This document shows, one piece after another, positions 52,218 through 61,122 of a DNA stretch of 64,000 nucleotides. This DNA comes from Paraburkholderia bannensis. GTDB lineage: Bacteria; Pseudomonadota; Gammaproteobacteria; Burkholderiales; Burkholderiaceae. Within the stretch, counting starts at the first letter, position 1. Each line of letters begins with the position of its first letter. The stretch is from NCBI RefSeq assembly GCF_014200455.1, contig NZ_JACHBW010000020.1, positions 1 to 64,000 of the forward strand. Direction: 5' to 3'. Below the pieces are notes generated by a model that saw nothing but the letters and a program-made list of their open reading frames with translations, did not search any database and had not been told where the DNA came from. A program made the translations under genes and the position numbers.

Positions 52218-52957
52218 GCCGATGCGGACGGCTCGCGCGCGTCGTGAAAGATCATGCCGAGCGTGTACCGCGTACCGCTGCGCACGACGCTCACGCCATG
52301 ACGCATCGTGACCTTGCGCGCGCGGCCCGCCACTTCGGGCCGTTCGTTGACGGCGAACACCACCGCATCGCCCTGCATCAAAGGCACGACGTCGGCGTAC
52401 TGGCCGCTGCTGCGCGTTCCGGTCATGACGAATTCGCCGCCCGTGAAATCCACTTCGGGCGCGGAAAGCACGATCGCCACCTGAAGCGGGAACACATGTT
52501 CGCCGTACAGGTCCTGGTGCAGGCAGTTGTAGTCGCCTGGGCCATAACGCAGCATGAGCGGAGTGGGCCTTGTCTGACCGGCTGCACGGCAGTGCGCCAG
52601 AAACGCTTTCAAATCAGCGGGATATTGAACGTCAACACCCAGTTGCCGGTTCCAGCGATTGGCAATCGGCGCGAGGCGCCGATACAGCGCATGGCGCAGC
52701 CGGTCGATAAAGGGCGGCAACGGATAGGCAAAATATTTATACTCGCCGCGCCCGAAGTTATGCCGCGCCATCACGACACGCGAACGAAAACGCGCGTCCT
52801 GCGGATAAATATCGGCGAGTTTAGTGCACTGGTCGGGCGTAAGCAGCGCGGGCAACACCGCATAGCCGTCGCGTTCGAGCGACGCCGCCGCATTGGCCCA
52901 GATCGCGTCGCAGCGCGCGGCAGTTTCGCTATCGCTCGTTTCAGCAGTTGCGGCCAT
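52214..52957 (-). CDS. 2OG-Fe(II) oxygenase (prolyl hydroxylase-like, COG3826 type)
   Basis: A 247-residue dioxygenase with the complete double-stranded beta-helix signature: HxD in NCLHQDLYGEHVFPLQVAIV, GGEFVMTGTRSSGQYADVVP, and distal His plus 2OG-binding Arg in MRHGVSVVRSGTRYTLGM. It should use 2-oxoglutarate and Fe(II) to hydroxylate an unknown substrate. It is first of a coupled pair with a diverged paralogue, suggesting they act together or on related substrates. Confidence 0.85.
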   Translation of the reverse strand: MAATAETSDSETAARCDAIWANAAASLERDGYAVLPALLTPDQCTKLADIYPQDARFRSRVVMARHNFGRGEYKYFAYPLPPFIDRLRHALYRRLAPIANRWNRQLGVDVQYPADLKAFLAHCRAAGQTRPTPLMLRYGPGDYNCLHQDLYGEHVFPLQVAIVLSAPEVDFTGGEFVMTGTRSSGQYADVVPLMQGDAVVFAVNERPEVAGRARKVTMRHGVSVVRSGTRYTLGMIFHDAREPSASA

Positions 52958-53119
52958 TGCGGGCTCCCGTCATTTTCATCGATCAACACAATGCGGTCAG
53001 TCTAGCCCCCCGATGCGCGCCGTACACTCCGTGCCTTGCGCTCCCATTCCCTTCATAAACTGCAAAAAATACAGGCGCCGGCGCGCCCACCCGCGACGGC
53101 TCATTCAAACAAAGAGAGG

Positions 53120-53265
53120 ATGTTGACTCAGAAAGCACGGCTCGCAATTGCCATCGCCGAGCATCCGCAGACGTCGGCGATCCGCAACGGCTCCATTCCC
53201 ATCGAGGGCGTGGACGCGGAATTCGTCACGGTTCAAGCGCAGATTGGCGCGTTTCGCCACCATCG
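53120..53265 (+). pseudogene. Truncated substrate-binding/dihydroxyphthalate decarboxylase-like gene
   Basis: From an ATG at 53120 with a good AGAGAGG site, the frame reads MLTQKARLAIAIAEHPQTSA then IRNGSIPIEGVDAEFVTVQA, the typical N-terminus of the 4,5-dihydroxyphthalate decarboxylase/periplasmic-binding-like family. After about 45 codons similarity ends at AFRHH and the frame runs into the antisense of the MFS gene. A full gene would be near 330 codons. I infer a deletion that fused the start to the end of the catabolic operon. Confidence 0.65.
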
Positions 53266-53347
53266 CATGACCGACTTGCAAGCTCGTTTGAGCGCGGCGG
53301 CCAGTTTCCCGGCCGCCGCGTTTTGGCGTTTTACCGAAGACGCGCTA

Positions 53348-54769
53348 TTACGCTTCAAGTTGCTCCAACACTTTGCCCTTGGTTTCGATGCCGAGGAAAT
53401 GCACCGCAATGGCCGCGAGGAACGGCACCGCGGCGAGGATGTAGAACGCCACATCCAGATGGCCGCCGATCATCGTCTTCGACACAATCGTGGGCGCGAA
53501 AATCGCCGCCACCTTCAGCCACGCGCCGCCCATGCCGCAACCCATGGCGCGGATGCTCGTGGGGTACAGCTCCGGCGTATAGACGTAGGCGGTGATAAAG
53601 CCGCTAGCCAGCAAACCGAGTGCCAAGGCGCAAAGCGTCGCCACCACATAGACCGACATCGAATGGCACACGCCCGCCAGCGCCAGCGACACCGCGCACA
53701 ATAGAAACGACACATTGATGATGGGCTTGCGGCCCACCTTGTCCACCAGCAGCGCGCAGGTGAGCGAACCCACCACGCCCAGCACGGAAGCCGCCACCGC
53801 CAGATTCAACGCCAGCTGCAGCGGCGCGTGATAGATGGCGCGATAGATCGTCGGCAGCCACGTCGAAAGACCGTACTGAATGAAGCCGCAGGTCATCCAC
53901 AGCATCGCCACCGCAATCGTGCGCTTGAGATAGGCCGGGCCAAACAGATCCTTCAAGCTGCGCTTCGGATGACGCTTCGCCATCGCGTCAAACTCGGCGG
54001 CGTTCGTGACAGGCGGCAGCGGTCCCTTGGCGGTACGCTCGAAAGCGTGCACCGCCGCTTCGGCATCGGCCAGACGTTCGCGTTCGGCCAGCCAGCGCGG
54101 CGATTCCGGCACCAGCTTGCGCAGCACGAAGAACAGCACCAGCGGCATGCCGCCGATGAAGTACATCGCCTGCCAGCCAAAGCGCGGCACGATGAAGGCG
54201 CCCAGCGCATTCGAGGCGAGCAGGCCGATCGGGAACACGATCTCGTAGAGGAGAACGAAGCGTCCTCGGCCATGCGCGCGGCTGACCTCGTTGATATAGG
54301 TCGCGGCCACCGGCAATTCGCCGCCCAGACCAAAGCCCTGAATCACGCGCAGCGCCGCGAACACCGCGAAGCTGGGCGCAAACCCGCAGGCAATGCTGGT
54401 CACGCCGATAATGCCCGAGCTCCACGCAATCGCGCGCACGCGGCCATGACGTTCCGCAAGCCACGGAAACAGGAACGCGCCGAACAACTGACCGACCGAT
54501 CCGGAGGCGATCAGAAAGCCGATCTCCCACGGCGTGAGCTGCCACTTCTGGATCAGGATCGGCAGGGTCGCGGCGATGGCGATCACGTCGAAGCCGTCGA
54601 AGAACGTGGCAAGGCCGATCAGGATACGCGCGCGCACCTGCATGGCGTTGGTCGGCAGCCGTTCGAGGCGCGCGATGATCGAGCCGCGTGTGAGCGGTTC
54701 GCTCACCGGCGTCTCGTCGAGCGCAGCAGCAGCGCCGCTATGGCCGAAAGGTGTATCGAGGGTTCTCAT
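53348..54769 (-). CDS. MFS transporter, aromatic acid:H+ symporter type
   Basis: A 473-residue twelve-helix permease. Helix 1 carries the DGFD motif of the AAHS family (GLATFFDGFDVIAIAATLPI), with FLFPWLAERHGRVRAIAW after helix 2 and ESPRWLAERERLADAEAAV before the middle loop. It is the last gene of the catabolic cluster, so it likely imports the pathway substrate, an aromatic or similar acid. Confidence 0.88.
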   Translation of the reverse strand: MRTLDTPFGHSGAAAALDETPVSEPLTRGSIIARLERLPTNAMQVRARILIGLATFFDGFDVIAIAATLPILIQKWQLTPWEIGFLIASGSVGQLFGAFLFPWLAERHGRVRAIAWSSGIIGVTSIACGFAPSFAVFAALRVIQGFGLGGELPVAATYINEVSRAHGRGRFVLLYEIVFPIGLLASNALGAFIVPRFGWQAMYFIGGMPLVLFFVLRKLVPESPRWLAERERLADAEAAVHAFERTAKGPLPPVTNAAEFDAMAKRHPKRSLKDLFGPAYLKRTIAVAMLWMTCGFIQYGLSTWLPTIYRAIYHAPLQLALNLAVAASVLGVVGSLTCALLVDKVGRKPIINVSFLLCAVSLALAGVCHSMSVYVVATLCALALGLLASGFITAYVYTPELYPTSIRAMGCGMGGAWLKVAAIFAPTIVSKTMIGGHLDVAFYILAAVPFLAAIAVHFLGIETKGKVLEQLEA

Positions 54770-54812
54770 GCCTGTGGTCCCGTCCCGTATGTCGGTATCA
54801 CTGATGGTGACG

Positions 54813-56051
54813 CTACGCGAGCGCCTTGCTGGTATCGACGAGTGCCGCGATATCCACCGCGCGGCCCTGGTTCATCCACTTGCGCGCGAGCTTCAGATCG
54901 CGCGCCGAATTGATGGCGATGACGCCGCGCAGATGCCCGTCTTCCACGAAGAACAGCGTCGCGCGCTTTTCTTCGAGGTTACCGCGCAGCGCCGGTGTGA
55001 CGTCCGCCGGAATCTCGCCGAGAATCTGCAGATTCACGTCGTACTGATCGGACCAGAACCACGGAATTTCCGCATATGGCGTCTTCACGCCCAGCACGGC
55101 TTTCGCTGCCGCGATTGCCTGGTTCTGCGCGTTGGCCCACGATTCCAGTCGCACGCGGCGCTTGAGCCATGCGTTGGGATGATTCGCCACGTCGCCGCAG
55201 GCAAAAATATCGGAATCCGAAGTCTGGCCAAATTCGTCGACGACGATGCCGTCCTGCACGTCCAGTCCTGCCGCCTCGGCAATCGCCGTGTGCGGCGCGA
55301 GACCGATGCCAGCCACCGCGAAATCCGCGTCCAGCGTGCTGCCGTCCGCGAAGGTCGCACGCACGCCGTCGCCGTGATCGTCCAGCGAAACGAGCTGCAC
55401 ATTCAGGCGGATATCCACGCCATTGCCGCGATGCAGATCGAGCAGGAACCGCGACACTTCATTGGGCAGCGAACGCGCGCACAGACGCGGCGCGCCTTCG
55501 ATCACCGTGGCTTCGACGCCCAGCTTGCGCGCCGTCGCCGCCACTTCCAGGCCGATCCAGCCGCCGCCCACCACCAGCACGCGCTGGCTGCGACGCAGGC
55601 GCTCGCCCAGCGTGATCGCTTCGTCGAGCGTGCGCAGATACGTGACGTGCGCGCTCTTCGCGATGCTGTCCGGCAGCTTGCGCGCCGCGCCGCCCGTGGC
55701 GATCACGAGACGGTCGTATTTCACGGCGCGGCCCAAGCGCGTTGTCACCGTGCGATTGGCGCGGTCGATGGCGATGGCGCAATCGGGCTGCCATGCCTCG
55801 ATATTCAGGGATGCGAATTCATCGGGCCTCGCGATGCGAACCGTTTCGATATCGGCTTCGCCGGCGAGCACGGCCTTCGAAAGCGGCGGACGCTCATAAG
55901 GCAGATGCGCTTCGTCGGCGATCATTACGAGGCGGCCCGCGTAGCCTTCCTGGCGCAGCGTCTTGACGACCCAGCCCGCGGCCTGGCCGCCGCCGATCAC
56001 GACGACGGTGCGCGGCGCGTCCACCGCGCCGGTTTGAATCGATTCGCTCAT
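54813..56051 (-). CDS. FAD-dependent ferredoxin reductase-type oxidoreductase
   Basis: A 412-residue flavoprotein with two dinucleotide sites: VVVIGGGQAAGWVVKTLRQE (FAD) and VLVVGGGWIGLEVAATARKL (NAD(P)H), plus DIFACGDVANHPNAW and the C-terminal reductase domain (IPWFWSDQYDVNLQILGE). This is the architecture of reductases that feed ring-hydroxylating dioxygenases or P450s. No oxygenase or ferredoxin gene is in the window, so its partner is elsewhere or outside the edge. Overlaps the VOC gene by 4 nt. Confidence 0.9.
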   Translation of the reverse strand: MSESIQTGAVDAPRTVVVIGGGQAAGWVVKTLRQEGYAGRLVMIADEAHLPYERPPLSKAVLAGEADIETVRIARPDEFASLNIEAWQPDCAIAIDRANRTVTTRLGRAVKYDRLVIATGGAARKLPDSIAKSAHVTYLRTLDEAITLGERLRRSQRVLVVGGGWIGLEVAATARKLGVEATVIEGAPRLCARSLPNEVSRFLLDLHRGNGVDIRLNVQLVSLDDHGDGVRATFADGSTLDADFAVAGIGLAPHTAIAEAAGLDVQDGIVVDEFGQTSDSDIFACGDVANHPNAWLKRRVRLESWANAQNQAIAAAKAVLGVKTPYAEIPWFWSDQYDVNLQILGEIPADVTPALRGNLEEKRATLFFVEDGHLRGVIAINSARDLKLARKWMNQGRAVDIAALVDTSKALA

Positions 56052-57010
56052 GATTTACGCTCCGTCATGAACTTGCCCTTGGGCGCTTCGGCGTTCTTCT
56101 GGCGGCGGGTATTGCCGTCCAGACCGCCATCGATGGCCCATTCCGCAAACACGGTCGGGCCCGGTTCGAATTCGCGCGGCTCCCACTCGGGCGTGAGCTG
56201 GTCTTCGTCGGCGTAATACTCGATCAGACCGCCCGCCGGATTCTTGAAGTACCAGAAGTAGGCCGACGACACCGGATGGCGACCCGGCCCAAGCTGCGTG
56301 GTCCAGCCGCAACGGCTGATATGCAGACCGCCGCCGAACACCTCATGAATATCGCGCACCGTGAAGGCCACGTGATTGAGGCCCTTCTTGCCGTCGGGCA
56401 GCGCGAGCAGGAACAGGTCGTGATGACCGCCGTGCGGCGCGCAGCGCATGAAGGCGCCGCGATTTGGATAGCGATCCGAAGTTTCGAAGCCCAACAGCTC
56501 GTGATAGAACTTTTCCTGTTCCGCGAGGCAGTTGGTGAAGAACACCACATGGCCCACTTCGACCGGTTCCGCACGCTCGTAGATGGGCGAAGGCGTATCG
56601 ACGCGCAACGTCTGGCCCCACACATTCGACGGTGAACCCTGCACGTCGATCTCGCGCTTGCGCGTGACTTCCACGCGAATCGCCATGCCTGCGGGGTCGA
56701 AACAACCCACGCCGGTTTCATCGACGTGATAGCCGGGCTGGCCTTTCAGGCGCTCACGCAGCGCGTCGAGTGCTTCGCGCGTGGCCACGCCCCAGACCAC
56801 TTCGCGCAGCGTGGGGCCTGCTTCGAAGGCAGCAGGCAGCGATGCGTCGTTCGCATCCGCCACCAGCACGGTGCAGCCGTTGAGTGTTTCAAAGCGCGCG
56901 CGCGTTTCGTCGTGCGCGGTCTCCTTCATGCCCCAATCGGCGAAAAAGCGACGGCAGGTGTTGAGATCCGTCACGCCGTAGGTAATCTGTTCGATGCCGA
57001 GAATCGTCAT
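56048..57010 (-). CDS. VOC-superfamily extradiol dioxygenase-like enzyme
   Basis: A 320-residue two-domain protein of the vicinal oxygen chelate superfamily. The C-terminal domain has a facial triad consistent with type I extradiol dioxygenases: His in VEVGHVVFFTN, His in GLNHVAFTVRD and Glu in GGLIEYYADED. The N-terminal domain starts ILGIEQITYGVTDLNTCRRF. It may open a catechol-like ring by meta cleavage. Substrate unknown. Confidence 0.82.
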   Translation of the reverse strand: MTILGIEQITYGVTDLNTCRRFFADWGMKETAHDETRARFETLNGCTVLVADANDASLPAAFEAGPTLREVVWGVATREALDALRERLKGQPGYHVDETGVGCFDPAGMAIRVEVTRKREIDVQGSPSNVWGQTLRVDTPSPIYERAEPVEVGHVVFFTNCLAEQEKFYHELLGFETSDRYPNRGAFMRCAPHGGHHDLFLLALPDGKKGLNHVAFTVRDIHEVFGGGLHISRCGWTTQLGPGRHPVSSAYFWYFKNPAGGLIEYYADEDQLTPEWEPREFEPGPTVFAEWAIDGGLDGNTRRQKNAEAPKGKFMTERKS

Positions 57011-57034
57011 GTTTCTTGCTCCGTGCGCGTGCGT

Positions 57035-58528
57035 TCAGGCGTTGGCCCAGGGCAGCGGCGCGTCGTTCAAGCCCCAGTAGAGGCTCTTTTGCTGCATATA
57101 TTCGCGAATGCCAAGCCGGCCTTTCTCGCGGCCCATGCCGCTTTCCTTCCAGCCCGAGAACGGCGTGGAAATCGAGAACAGCTTGTACGTGTTGATCCAG
57201 ACCGTGCCGGCTTCGAGCTTGCGCGCCACGCGCCACGCGCGCTTGTAGTCGCGCGTCCAGATGCCGGCGGCCAGACCGAAGACGCTGTCGTTGGCTTCTT
57301 CGATCAGGGCGGCTTCGTCGTCGAAGGGCATCGCCACCAGCACCGGTCCGAAAATTTCTTCCTGGCAGATGCGCGCGCTATTCTTCAGACCTTCGAGAAT
57401 CGTCGGCTGATAGAAGAAGCCGTGTTCGCGCTGGTCGCCCACCGGGCGCTCACCGCCGCACAGCAAACGGCCGCCTTCTTCAAGGCCGATGGCCACATAA
57501 CGCTCGACCGATTCGCGATGCTTCGCGGTGATGAGCGGACCCATCTGCGTGTTTTCGCTGGACGGATCGCCCACGCGCAGCTTGCGCGCGCCTTCCACGA
57601 GACGCTTCATGAACGTGTCGTAAATCGAACGCTGCACAAAGAGGCGCGAACCCGCGATGCACGCTTCGCCCGACGAGCTGAAAATGCCGTACAGCACGCC
57701 GTTCACTGCATGATCGATATCCGCGTCTTCGAACACCATCGTCGGCGACTTGCCGCCCAGTTCGAGCGAGACGGGCATGAGCTTGTCCGCCGCGATGCGC
57801 GCGATGCCGCGGCCCACTTCGGTGCCGCCCGTGAACGACACTTTCCTGACCAGCGGATGGCGCACCAGCACGTCGCCGATCACCGAACCCTTGCCGGGCA
57901 GCACGCTCACGATGCCCTTGGGCACGCCCGCTTCTTCACAGATGCGTGCGAGTGCCAGCGAAACCAGCGGCGTGACTTCGGCGGGCTTGAGCACCACGGC
58001 GTTACCGGCGGCCAGTGCGGGCGCGAGCTTTTGCGCATCCGATGCGATGGGCGAATTCCACGGCGTGATCGCGGCGATCACGCCAATCGGCTCGTATACG
58101 CTCATGGTCAGATAGTCGCCGCGCGAAGGCGTGACTTCTTCGTCCATGGTTTCCAGACAGGCCGCGAAATAGCGGAACGTATTGGCGGCGCTTGCCACCA
58201 GCACGCGCGTTTCCTTGATGGGCTTGCCGTTGTCGCGGCGCTGCAATTGCGCGAGCGCTTCGTGACGCTGCATGATGAGGTCGGCGATGCGATAGAGCAC
58301 GAGCGCGCGCAGATGCGGCTTCATCGTGGCCCATTCACCCTGCTTCCAGGCGGCGTGCGCTTTTTCGACCGCTTCGGCGGCGTCTTCGGCGCTGGCCGTC
58401 GAGACCTCCATGTTGAGCGACTGGTCAGCCGGATAAAGGCTCGCGAAAGGCGCGGCGCGGCCCTGGCGCCATTCGCCGCCGATCAAAATATCGCCGTTCG
58501 GGACGAGGCTCGTATCGAAGGGAGTCAT
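57035..58528 (-). CDS. NAD(P)-dependent aldehyde dehydrogenase
   Basis: A 497-residue ALDH with catalytic Glu in SLELGGKSPTMVFEDADI, catalytic Cys in SGEACIAGSRLFVQRS, and the cofactor motif KVSFTGGTEVGRGIARIA. It would oxidise an aldehyde intermediate, or a semialdehyde from ring cleavage, to an acid. The ATG at 58528 follows a GAGAGA site; an upstream frame to 58591 has no ALDH similarity. It sits 100 nt downstream of the NadX-like gene in the operon. Confidence 0.95.
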   Translation of the reverse strand: MTPFDTSLVPNGDILIGGEWRQGRAAPFASLYPADQSLNMEVSTASAEDAAEAVEKAHAAWKQGEWATMKPHLRALVLYRIADLIMQRHEALAQLQRRDNGKPIKETRVLVASAANTFRYFAACLETMDEEVTPSRGDYLTMSVYEPIGVIAAITPWNSPIASDAQKLAPALAAGNAVVLKPAEVTPLVSLALARICEEAGVPKGIVSVLPGKGSVIGDVLVRHPLVRKVSFTGGTEVGRGIARIAADKLMPVSLELGGKSPTMVFEDADIDHAVNGVLYGIFSSSGEACIAGSRLFVQRSIYDTFMKRLVEGARKLRVGDPSSENTQMGPLITAKHRESVERYVAIGLEEGGRLLCGGERPVGDQREHGFFYQPTILEGLKNSARICQEEIFGPVLVAMPFDDEAALIEEANDSVFGLAAGIWTRDYKRAWRVARKLEAGTVWINTYKLFSISTPFSGWKESGMGREKGRLGIREYMQQKSLYWGLNDAPLPWANA

Positions 58529-58628
58529 ATCAGAGGTCTCTCTGTTTCCAGTGCTGCGATGCGGTTCACGATATGCATCGCGCCCACGCATCGCATTCCA
58601 TCACGACAAAAAACGCTTGTTTTAAGGA

Positions 58629-59471
58629 TCAGATCACGCAGCGCGCCGCACGATTACGCAGCGCGCGAATCGCGCTGTACGCGGTAAGCGCCGAGGTCTT
58701 GGGGTTGTCCGGCAGCGGTTTGCCGCACATTTCCAGCGACATTTCGCCAAACGCGCCACGCGCCACGATGCGATGCACGTTGCGCTCGACTGCCGGGTCG
58801 GCAATCAGGCGCACCGTGGTCTGATCGAGACCCAGACCCGCGAGCGCAATCGTCGCCGCCACGTTCGCGTTCTTCGGAAACAGGCGCGCCGCTTCGCGCG
58901 CGCTGCCTTCGAAGATCACCTGCTCTTTGGCGAGTGTGCGCAGATCGCAGACCTTTTCCGCAGGCGTATCGAGCCAGCCCAGCGGCGGCTTGCGGCCCGT
59001 GTACAACACTTCGTCCAGACCGCCGAGCCTGGCCGCGGACAGCGCATCGATACCGCCGATGGCACCCGAAAGCAGCGTGAGCGTGGCGTCGCCCTCGTCG
59101 GCCGCGAGCGACAGACGTTCGAGCAGATCGAGGTCGGACAGCGCGCCTATCGAGGCGACCGCGCAATCGGTGCCGCTTTGCAGCAGCGGCACGACATGAT
59201 CGACGAGCGCCGCGTGGCCCGCACATTCCAGCGCGAACTGCGGCTTCGACGACAACAGACTCACGGACGACACCACTTCAACCGAGCTGTCTACCTGCTT
59301 GCGCACTTCGTCAGCATGGTGTTCGGGCACGATCACGTGCGAGACGTGCACAAGCGGGTCCGCTGCCACCGCGCGATACACGGTCTGGCCGATCGCGCCG
59401 AAGCCGATCATCGCGATGTCGATCGGAGCATGCTGCGCGTGTGCTGCTTGTCCGCCGTAGCCGTTACGCAT
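58629..59471 (-). CDS. NadX-like aspartate dehydrogenase family protein
   Basis: A 280-residue NAD(P)-dependent enzyme with a Rossmann start (IAMIGFGAIGQTVYRAVAAD) and the family's catalytic core (FEGSAREAARLFPKNANVAA; PKTSALTAYSAIRAL). Aspartate dehydrogenase normally makes iminoaspartate for NAD synthesis. In this catabolic cluster it may instead act on an amino or imino intermediate; this is inference. It overlaps the ThDP gene by 8 nt. Confidence 0.82.
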   Translation of the reverse strand: MRNGYGGQAAHAQHAPIDIAMIGFGAIGQTVYRAVAADPLVHVSHVIVPEHHADEVRKQVDSSVEVVSSVSLLSSKPQFALECAGHAALVDHVVPLLQSGTDCAVASIGALSDLDLLERLSLAADEGDATLTLLSGAIGGIDALSAARLGGLDEVLYTGRKPPLGWLDTPAEKVCDLRTLAKEQVIFEGSAREAARLFPKNANVAATIALAGLGLDQTTVRLIADPAVERNVHRIVARGAFGEMSLEMCGKPLPDNPKTSALTAYSAIRALRNRAARCVI

Positions 59472-61122
59472 GTTCCGGCTCCTCTTTGCGCACCGGCGGG
59501 CCTGCAAATACGGCTTCGAAGCTGCCCACGGCCTTCATGTCCACTTCGAGCAGCACCGGGCCCTCGAACGCCATGCCTTCGCTGATCACCGCATCGGCGT
59601 TGTCGAGCGACGAGAGGCGATAGTGCTTCAGACCCAGGCTCGCGCAGAACTGCGAGAACTCCGGCTGGTGCAGATCGACGAACATGCGGCGCCCGCCATA
59701 CTGCGCGTCCTGAATGTTGCGGATCACGCCATAGCACTGGTCGTTCATCAGCACGATCATGACGTTGGCCTTTTCCTGCACCGCCGTCGCGAGTTCGCCC
59801 ACGTTGACCATCAGGCCGCCGTCGCCCACCAGGCACACGGTCTTGGCTGCGGAATTCGCCAGCGCCGCGCCGATGGCCATCTGCATGCCCTGGCCGATGC
59901 CGCCGCCCAGTGCGTGCACGCCCGCACGCGGCGTGAAGATCTTCAGCAGGCGGTTGCCCCAGGTGCTGTTCGAGATCGTGACATCGCGCACCCAGTTGTA
60001 GTCGCGGCCCACGGCACGTTGCAGCGCTTCCACCAGACGGCGATACGGGCCGAGACCCTTGGCCGTTTCTTCGACCGCCGTATCGCGTGCGGCAGCCAGA
60101 TCGGCAGCAAATTCCGGATCGACTTTAAGCCTGTTTTCAAGGCGCGTGGCGAGTGCATCGAGGACGCGCGCGGCATCGCCATGCACGAACAGTGCGTTGC
60201 GATAGCCACGGTTGTCGGCGAGCGCATCGGCGTCCACGCGATAGAGCGGTTGCGGCAGACCGAGCTTGTACTTGAGCGTTTCGTTGCCGCGCAGACGCGA
60301 GCCCACCACCAGCATCGCATCGCAGGTCTTGTAGAAGCGCTCGACCGACGGGCTCACGTTGAAGGCGCCCAGCGTGGCCGGATGATCTTCCGGCAGCACG
60401 CCTCGGCCCTGCACGCTCGTCACCACGCCAAAGCCCAGCGCGACCAGACGCTCGACCGCCGCGCGTGCGTGACGCGTGCCGCCGCCCAGCCACAGCAGCG
60501 GACGCTTCGCCTTGGCGAGTTCATTCGCGAGTTGTTCGACGCGCGCTTCGTCGTGCGTGAGCGTGGTGAGATGCGGCGCGGCCAGATCGGCGGGCCAGTC
60601 GGTCAGCGCCGCCTGGATGTCGATGGGAATTTCCACGCTCACCGGGCCACTAGGCGCGGTCTGCGCAACGCGCACGGCTTCACGGATGGTCGGCAGTGCG
60701 GTTTCGACCGAACGCACGCGGAACGCGGCCTTCGAGATCGACGACAGCATGCTCAGCTGGTCAGGTGCTTCGTGGATATACGCGAGATCCTGATCGAGGT
60801 ATTCGGTCTCGATCTGGCCGGTGATGTGCAGCAGCGCCGTGCCTGCCGTGAGGGCTTCGACCATCGCACCCGCAGCGTTGCCCGCCGCCGTGCCCGTGCT
60901 CGTGAACGCCACGCCGAGGCCGCCCGACACACGCGCCAGGCCGTCCGCCATATTGAGCGCGCCGGCTTCGCCGCGCGCGCCCACATAGCGGATCTTGCCG
61001 CGCACGCCAATGGCGTCGAGGATCGGCATGTTGTGGATCGAAATCACACCAAAGGCGGTTTGGACTCCACATTGTTCGAGGAACGCGGCGATCAGTTCGC
61101 CGACGGTGGTTTGCTTAGACAT
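59464..61122 (-). CDS. Thiamine diphosphate-dependent decarboxylase/synthase
   Basis: A 552-residue ThDP enzyme of the acetolactate synthase/benzoylformate decarboxylase superfamily. The N-terminal activating Glu lies in GARGEAGALNMADGLARVSG, and the ThDP/Mg motif in LVGDGGLMVNVGELATAVQE followed by NDQCYGVIRN. It would decarboxylate or carboligate a 2-oxo acid. Start at 61122 (MSKQTTVGELIAAFLEQ) chosen by similarity; it overlaps the SDR gene by 8 nt. Confidence 0.9.
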   Translation of the reverse strand: MSKQTTVGELIAAFLEQCGVQTAFGVISIHNMPILDAIGVRGKIRYVGARGEAGALNMADGLARVSGGLGVAFTSTGTAAGNAAGAMVEALTAGTALLHITGQIETEYLDQDLAYIHEAPDQLSMLSSISKAAFRVRSVETALPTIREAVRVAQTAPSGPVSVEIPIDIQAALTDWPADLAAPHLTTLTHDEARVEQLANELAKAKRPLLWLGGGTRHARAAVERLVALGFGVVTSVQGRGVLPEDHPATLGAFNVSPSVERFYKTCDAMLVVGSRLRGNETLKYKLGLPQPLYRVDADALADNRGYRNALFVHGDAARVLDALATRLENRLKVDPEFAADLAAARDTAVEETAKGLGPYRRLVEALQRAVGRDYNWVRDVTISNSTWGNRLLKIFTPRAGVHALGGGIGQGMQMAIGAALANSAAKTVCLVGDGGLMVNVGELATAVQEKANVMIVLMNDQCYGVIRNIQDAQYGGRRMFVDLHQPEFSQFCASLGLKHYRLSSLDNADAVISEGMAFEGPVLLEVDMKAVGSFEAVFAGPPVRKEEPEHA

